Shown one piece after another: positions 60,907-64,000 of a stretch of DNA of 64,000 nt. Below the pieces are notes generated by a model, which saw only the letters and a list, made by a program, of their open reading frames with translations, was not told where the DNA came from and made no database searches. The stretch spans positions 636,720-700,719 of the forward strand of contig QFPO01000003.1 in the NCBI GenBank assembly GCA_003241385.1, written 5' to 3'. The translations under genes were made by a program, and so were the position numbers. Origin of the DNA: Rhodanobacter denitrificans. GTDB lineage: Bacteria > Pseudomonadota > Gammaproteobacteria > Xanthomonadales > Rhodanobacteraceae. The first letter of the stretch is position 1. Each line of letters starts with the position of its first letter.

Positions 60907-61266
60907 GTGGCCAACATCAATGAAAGCCTCGCCAAGCTGCTCGAAGTCGACGGTGCCGTGTGCGGCGCGGTCGTGGACGCCAACAGCGGCATGATGCTCG
61001 GCAAGATCGGTTCGGGAATGGACCTGGATCTCGCCGCAGCCGGCAATACCGAGGTGATGCGCGCCAAGCTCAAGACGATGAAATCGCTCGGCCTCAACGA
61101 CGCGATCGAGGACATTCTGATCACGCTCGGCAAGCAGTACCACATCATCCGTCCGGTGGTCAGCAAGCCGGGGCTCTTCATCTATCTGGTACTGGACAAG
61201 GCGCGCTCGAACCTTGCGCTGGCGCGCCGCGCGACGCAGGAGGTCGAGCAGGAACTGCAGCTCTGA
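60907..61266 (+). CDS. Roadblock/LC7 domain protein (MglB-like)
   Basis: This 119-residue protein has the roadblock/LC7 fold pattern: a first helix NESLAKLLEV, a strand DGAVCGAVVDANSGMMLGKIG, and AAAGNTEVMRAKLKTMKSLG. Strand ILITLGKQYHIIRPVV and the last helix NLALARRATQEVEQEL follow. Members bind small GTPases such as MglA or assemble as scaffolds. The start is GTG 60907, 6 bases after AAGGAG. No small GTPase gene is adjacent, so the partner must be elsewhere. Confidence 0.83.
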   Translation: MANINESLAKLLEVDGAVCGAVVDANSGMMLGKIGSGMDLDLAAAGNTEVMRAKLKTMKSLGLNDAIEDILITLGKQYHIIRPVVSKPGLFIYLVLDKARSNLALARRATQEVEQELQL

Positions 61267-61345
61267 CCAACCGTCGCATCCGGCAGCGCGGCCTCGCGTC
61301 GCGCTGCCGGGCGCCGGAGCGGTTCGCGTTCCGGCGCTGCGCGCC

Positions 61346-61795
61346 TCAAGGCCGACGCGGCGTCTCGCGCACCGGTCGCACGCCCTCGCCGTCGTCCGGC
61401 GGCACCGTCACGAACACCCAGAACGGCACGCCGCGTGAGGTCCAGTCCATCGCGGCACTCTCGAGCACGTCGAGCAGCGTGTCCCAGATCCGGCCGACGC
61501 GCCGCGGCGCATCGCCGCGGACGAACACCGCGTAACCCGACGCGGGCAGCCACGACAGATCGCGCAGGCTGTCCTCGAGCGCGTCCCAGTTGTGGCCGAA
61601 CGTCTCCGGAAAATCCATGACGCCGGCGATCCGTTCGAGCCAGGCGGCCTTGCCGACGCAGCCGCGCAGATCGATGCGGCGGACCTCGAACGCCGCGGCG
61701 CGGGCCGCGCGGATCAAAGCCTCGACCTCGTCCTCGGTGATCAAATGCAGGCCGGCGCGGGCGAGATCGTCCAGGTTTTCGCGCGTCGTGCTCAT
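61346..61795 (-). CDS. Barstar family ribonuclease inhibitor
   Basis: This 149-residue protein matches barstar-like inhibitors: EVRRIDLRGCVGKAAWLERIAGVMDFP, then FGHNWDALEDSLRDLSWLP with the conserved Asp and Trp that face barnase. It should bind and block the RNase encoded directly upstream. ATG 61795 overlaps the RNase stop by 4 bases (ATGA), giving co-translation, as expected for a toxin and its immunity protein. Confidence 0.88.
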   Translation of the reverse strand: MSTTRENLDDLARAGLHLITEDEVEALIRAARAAAFEVRRIDLRGCVGKAAWLERIAGVMDFPETFGHNWDALEDSLRDLSWLPASGYAVFVRGDAPRRVGRIWDTLLDVLESAAMDWTSRGVPFWVFVTVPPDDGEGVRPVRETPRRP

Positions 61796-62205
61796 CGCGG
61801 CATCTCCCAACGCCGGAACGATGCGTAATGATCGTCGGTGTAGTAGTAGACCTCAGGCGGCTGGCCGCCGGTGACGATGCGTCGCGCGCCGCGATGGCCG
61901 AGCCCGGGCGTCTCCACGGTGTACTCGCGGTAGTAGCCGCCCGGACGGCGCGGCAGCAGGCCTTCGCGGTTGCCGAACACGCCACCGTCCTGACGGTGCG
62001 GAAAAGGCCCCCCGCGCGCGATCAGGCGCAGCGTCTCGTGCGCTTCGGGCGGCAGGAAGGCCGGCAGGCCGGACGTCGCGGCGAGCGCGGCATCGCCTGC
62101 CACCGGCGGTGCCGTCGACGGCGCCCGCTGCCACCAGGCCGACGCTGCGAGCAGCGCCAGCAGCACCACGATCGCCCACGAAGAACGCTTGATCGGCGTC
62201 GCCAT
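61792..62205 (-). CDS. Barnase-like guanyl-specific ribonuclease
   Basis: This 137-residue protein has a hydrophobic signal or anchor at residues 9-24. A barnase/RNase Sa-type domain covers the last 85 residues, with FPHRQDGGVFGNREGLLP, the catalytic Glu94 in YYREYTVE, a basic RRIV and His126 in YYTDDHYASFRRW. Family RNases cleave after guanosine. It is followed by a barstar gene, so toxicity in the cytoplasm is controlled. Export might place it outside the cell or in the envelope; whether the signal is cleaved cannot be decided. Confidence 0.87.
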   Translation of the reverse strand: MATPIKRSSWAIVVLLALLAASAWWQRAPSTAPPVAGDAALAATSGLPAFLPPEAHETLRLIARGGPFPHRQDGGVFGNREGLLPRRPGGYYREYTVETPGLGHRGARRIVTGGQPPEVYYYTDDHYASFRRWEMPR

Positions 62206-62324
62206 GTCCCTATCGCTCCGGCGGATGACACCGCCATTGTGCCCTGAGCCGCGGCCGAGGCGCGTGACGGCGTACCGATCGTCGCAGGCGTACAGTCACC
62301 ACGCCATCCGCGAAGGGAACGCCC

Positions 62325-62924
62325 GTGCCGTCGTCCGATCCCCGAATCGACGCCTACATCGACCGCGCCGAACCGTTCGCGCGGTCGATCCTGCACCATG
62401 TGCGCGCGCTCGTCCACGAGGCCTGCCCCGATGTCGAGGAGACGATCAAATGGGGCATGCCGACCTTCGTGCATGCCGGCCGGCTGCTCGGCGGCATGGC
62501 CGCGTTCAAGCGGCATGCCTCGTTCGGGTTCTGGCAGCATGCCCTCGTCGTCGGCGGGGCCGGCGAGCGCGTCGGCATGGGCAGCTTCGGCAAGCTCGCC
62601 TCGGTCGAGGATCTGCCGCCGCGCCGCACCCTGCTCGCGCTGATCCGCAAGGCCGCGCGGCTCAACGAAACCGGTGCGAAGGCCACGCCGGCGCCGCGTC
62701 GCGCACGACCGCCGCTGCAGCCGCCGGACGATCTGCTCGCCGCGCTGCGCGAAGCGCCCGCCGCCCTCGCGACGTTCGAGGCGTTCAGCCCGAGCCACCG
62801 GCGCGAATACGTCGAATGGGTGCTCGAGGCCAGGCGCGAGCAGACCCGCCGACGCCGGATCGCCGAGGCCGTCGCATGGCTCGGCGAGGGCAAGCCGCGC
62901 CACTGGAAGTACCACAAAGGCTGA
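62325..62924 (+). CDS. YdeI/OmpD-associated family protein with DUF1801-like domain
   Basis: This 199-residue soluble protein has an N-terminal DUF1801-type segment (ILHHVRALVHEACPDVEETIKWGMPTF with KRHASFGFWQHALVV). A C-terminal YdeI-like tail follows (LREAPAALATFEAFSPSHRREYVEWV and ARREQTRRRRIAEAVAWLGEGKPRHWKY). The start is GTG 62325. The function is not established; family members occur widely as stress-related orphan genes. It diverges from the barnase gene. Confidence 0.8.
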   Translation: MPSSDPRIDAYIDRAEPFARSILHHVRALVHEACPDVEETIKWGMPTFVHAGRLLGGMAAFKRHASFGFWQHALVVGGAGERVGMGSFGKLASVEDLPPRRTLLALIRKAARLNETGAKATPAPRRARPPLQPPDDLLAALREAPAALATFEAFSPSHRREYVEWVLEARREQTRRRRIAEAVAWLGEGKPRHWKYHKG

Positions 62925-63018
62925 ACGCAACGACGAGCGGCCCGACCGACCCGTTCAGCCGCCGCTCGGGCACGATTCGGCAAAACGGCACTTCTTAGGT
63001 TTCGCAAAGAGGGCGCTC

Positions 63019-63609
63019 ATGAACATGCCGATCGCAACCCCGATTCGCCTCGCGCTGGCGGCGGCCGTGGCCGCGCTGGTCGTGGGCTGCACGCAAGGCC
63101 CCGCCTCCGCGCCGCTGGCCGATGCCGACGCGGCCCCCGGCGCCGCTCCGGTCGCTGCCGACGAGCGCGCCGAAGCGGGCGGCTATGCGCGCGTCATCAG
63201 CGTGACGCCGGTCAAGCGCCGCGTCGACCATCAACGTGAGGTCTGCGAGGACCGTGCGGTCACGCAGCGCGTCAAACCGAAGGACGAGGACCGCATCGCC
63301 GGCACCGTCATCGGCGGCCTGGTCGGCGGCGTCGCCGGCAACCAGATCGGCGACGGACGCGGGCGCGATGCGGCGACGGTCGCCGGCGTCGTCGGCGGCG
63401 CGATCGCCGGTCGCAAGATCCAGGAGCACAACCAGAAGCGCAATACGGTGACCCAGATCCAGAACGTCTGCCGCACCGTCAACGAGCCGACCGAGGAGGT
63501 CTACGCCTTCGACGTCCGCTACGAATACGCCGGCAACGTGCTCAACGCGCGGCTCGACCACGATCCGGGCGACCGCATCGCGCTGCCGGTGCGCGGCATG
63601 GTCGACTGA
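63019..63609 (+). CDS. Glycine-zipper 2TM outer membrane lipoprotein (SlyB-like)
   Basis: This 196-residue protein has a lipoprotein signal with the lipidation cysteine at residue 24 (LVVGC). A central glycine zipper follows, GTVIGGLVGGVAGNQIG then VAGVVGGAIAGRKIQ, which would form two close-packed helices. A C-terminal beta-rich part follows (VRYEYAGNVLNARLDHDPGD). SlyB-like proteins help maintain outer membrane integrity. ATG 63019 begins the signal peptide. A classical terminator follows its stop. Confidence 0.85.
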   Translation: MNMPIATPIRLALAAAVAALVVGCTQGPASAPLADADAAPGAAPVAADERAEAGGYARVISVTPVKRRVDHQREVCEDRAVTQRVKPKDEDRIAGTVIGGLVGGVAGNQIGDGRGRDAATVAGVVGGAIAGRKIQEHNQKRNTVTQIQNVCRTVNEPTEEVYAFDVRYEYAGNVLNARLDHDPGDRIALPVRGMVD

Positions 63610-63633
63610 GGCTTCGCCGTTTGTTTCTTTGCT

Positions 63634-63663
63634 GCCGCCGGCGCCGAGCCGGCGGCTTTTTTT
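63634..63663 (+). terminator. Rho-independent terminator after the glycine-zipper gene
   Basis: GCCGCCGGC (63634-63642) pairs with GCCGGCGGC (63648-63656) and is followed by seven T residues. It lies 24 bases after the stop codon. This is the strongest canonical terminator in the window. Confidence 0.88.
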
Positions 63664-64000
63664 ATGGTCTTTCTCCCAACTGCGGGTTTGCTCGGCTTTC
63701 GAGTTCTTGGTTCCGGTTTTTGCTTTCGAGCGGTCTGAAGCAATTAGCTTCGATGTCGATGCCGATCCTGGCCTGCTTCGAGCCTGCGGTCCTCAGAAAA
63801 ACCAAGCGGAAAGATTCAGAGCTAGAGCTTCCGCTCGCTACGCGAGCGGGTGACTTTTTTGCGGACCGCCATCCCTGGCGTCCGCCCTTCGGGCCGTCGC
63901 TCGCGACGTCAAGAATGTCTCCCGGACATTCTTTCTTGGAAAAAGTCACCAAAACCGCCTGCGCTGACGCGAGCCGATGCGGCTGCGCCGCATCGGTGCC
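63664..64000. repeat. Structured AT-richer intergenic repeat element
   Basis: The tail of the window is less GC-rich and contains nested inverted repeats. They are CCGCTCGC-TAC-GCGAGCGG (63831-63849), GGTGACTTTTT and AAAAAGTCACC as outer arms (63849-63859 and 63940-63950), GAATGTC and GACATTC (63913-63919 and 63925-63931), and CCGATGCGGC and GCCGCATCGG (63975-63984 and 63988-63997). The GTGACTTTTT/AAAAAGTCAC frame resembles dispersed repeats I recall from Lysobacterales genomes. The short open frames inside it are not regarded as genes. The element continues past the window edge. Confidence 0.55.

Noticed and set aside
63662..63952. 96-codon minus-strand frame inside the terminal repeat
   Set aside because: It spans several perfect inverted repeats and looks like a translated repeat element rather than a gene.
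1..64000. Prophage, transposon or CRISPR content
   Set aside because: No integrase, transposase, phage structural gene or regularly spaced repeats were recognised, and no tRNA gene was seen that could serve as an attachment site.

Overview
The window is a very GC-rich (roughly 70 percent by eye), densely coding bacterial chromosome segment. No tRNA, rRNA, insertion sequence, integrase or CRISPR array was seen. The gene set is typical of Gammaproteobacteria. It includes CstA with YbdD, DctA with a DctB-like sensor, a DUF1631 protein, an alpha-beta fused 2-oxoacid dehydrogenase E1, Trm112 next to purE-purK, an ExeM-type nuclease with an FRDGFE motif, and a structured GTGACTTTTT repeat. Together these point to Lysobacterales (Xanthomonadales), perhaps Rhodanobacteraceae; the family assignment is inference.

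Layout. 1-8902 (+): a polysaccharide or O-antigen cluster with a flippase (cut by the window edge), an FkbM methyltransferase, four GT-B glycosyltransferases, an EpsG/Wzy-like polymerase and a WecA-type initiating transferase, mostly with overlapping starts and stops. 9112-15176 (-): an FMN reductase, fused E1, a pilin-like/GNAT/GST operon and glutaryl-CoA dehydrogenase. 15260-27677: a polysaccharide deacetylase, an MFS-PlsC phospholipid protein, a TPR protein, folE, an MFS pump, an M28 peptidase lipoprotein and a corC-DUF4105-corA operon. 27886-30212: cstA-ybdD. 30370-38293: a C4-dicarboxylate block with a LuxR-type regulator, a hybrid kinase with a DctB-like sensor, dctA, a secreted esterase and a porin. 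38515-49156: an SRPBCC protein, S9 peptidase, DUF1631, Trm112, purE-purK, a PYROXD2-like oxidoreductase and an alpha/beta hydrolase. 49699-55573: HU, then a minus-strand run (serine hydrolase, LytS-type kinase, LytTR regulator, CHAD protein) diverging from a small ribbon-helix-helix (RHH)-like regulator. 55773-63609: an extracellular nuclease, a roadblock/LC7 protein, a barnase-barstar pair, a YdeI-family protein and a glycine-zipper lipoprotein. 63664-64000 is a structured repeat region.

The most interesting signal is a pair of near-identical AT-rich palindromes, GTATAAA-TCA-TTTATAC (48005-48021) and GGTATAAA-CCA-TTTATACC (55148-55166). They stand out sharply from the GC-rich background and I saw no others in the window. 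One overlaps the probable -10 box of an exported alpha/beta hydrolase. The other lies between the RHH-like regulator gene and the divergent serine-hydrolase/LytS/LytTR operon. I propose a small undescribed envelope-hydrolase regulon controlled by this regulator.

The second theme is dicarboxylate use. A hybrid kinase with a DctB-like periplasmic sensor faces a LuxR-family regulator on one side and a dctA-esterase-porin operon on the other, which could couple outer-membrane entry, periplasmic ester cleavage and inner-membrane uptake. Hairpins without U-tracts are common after genes here.
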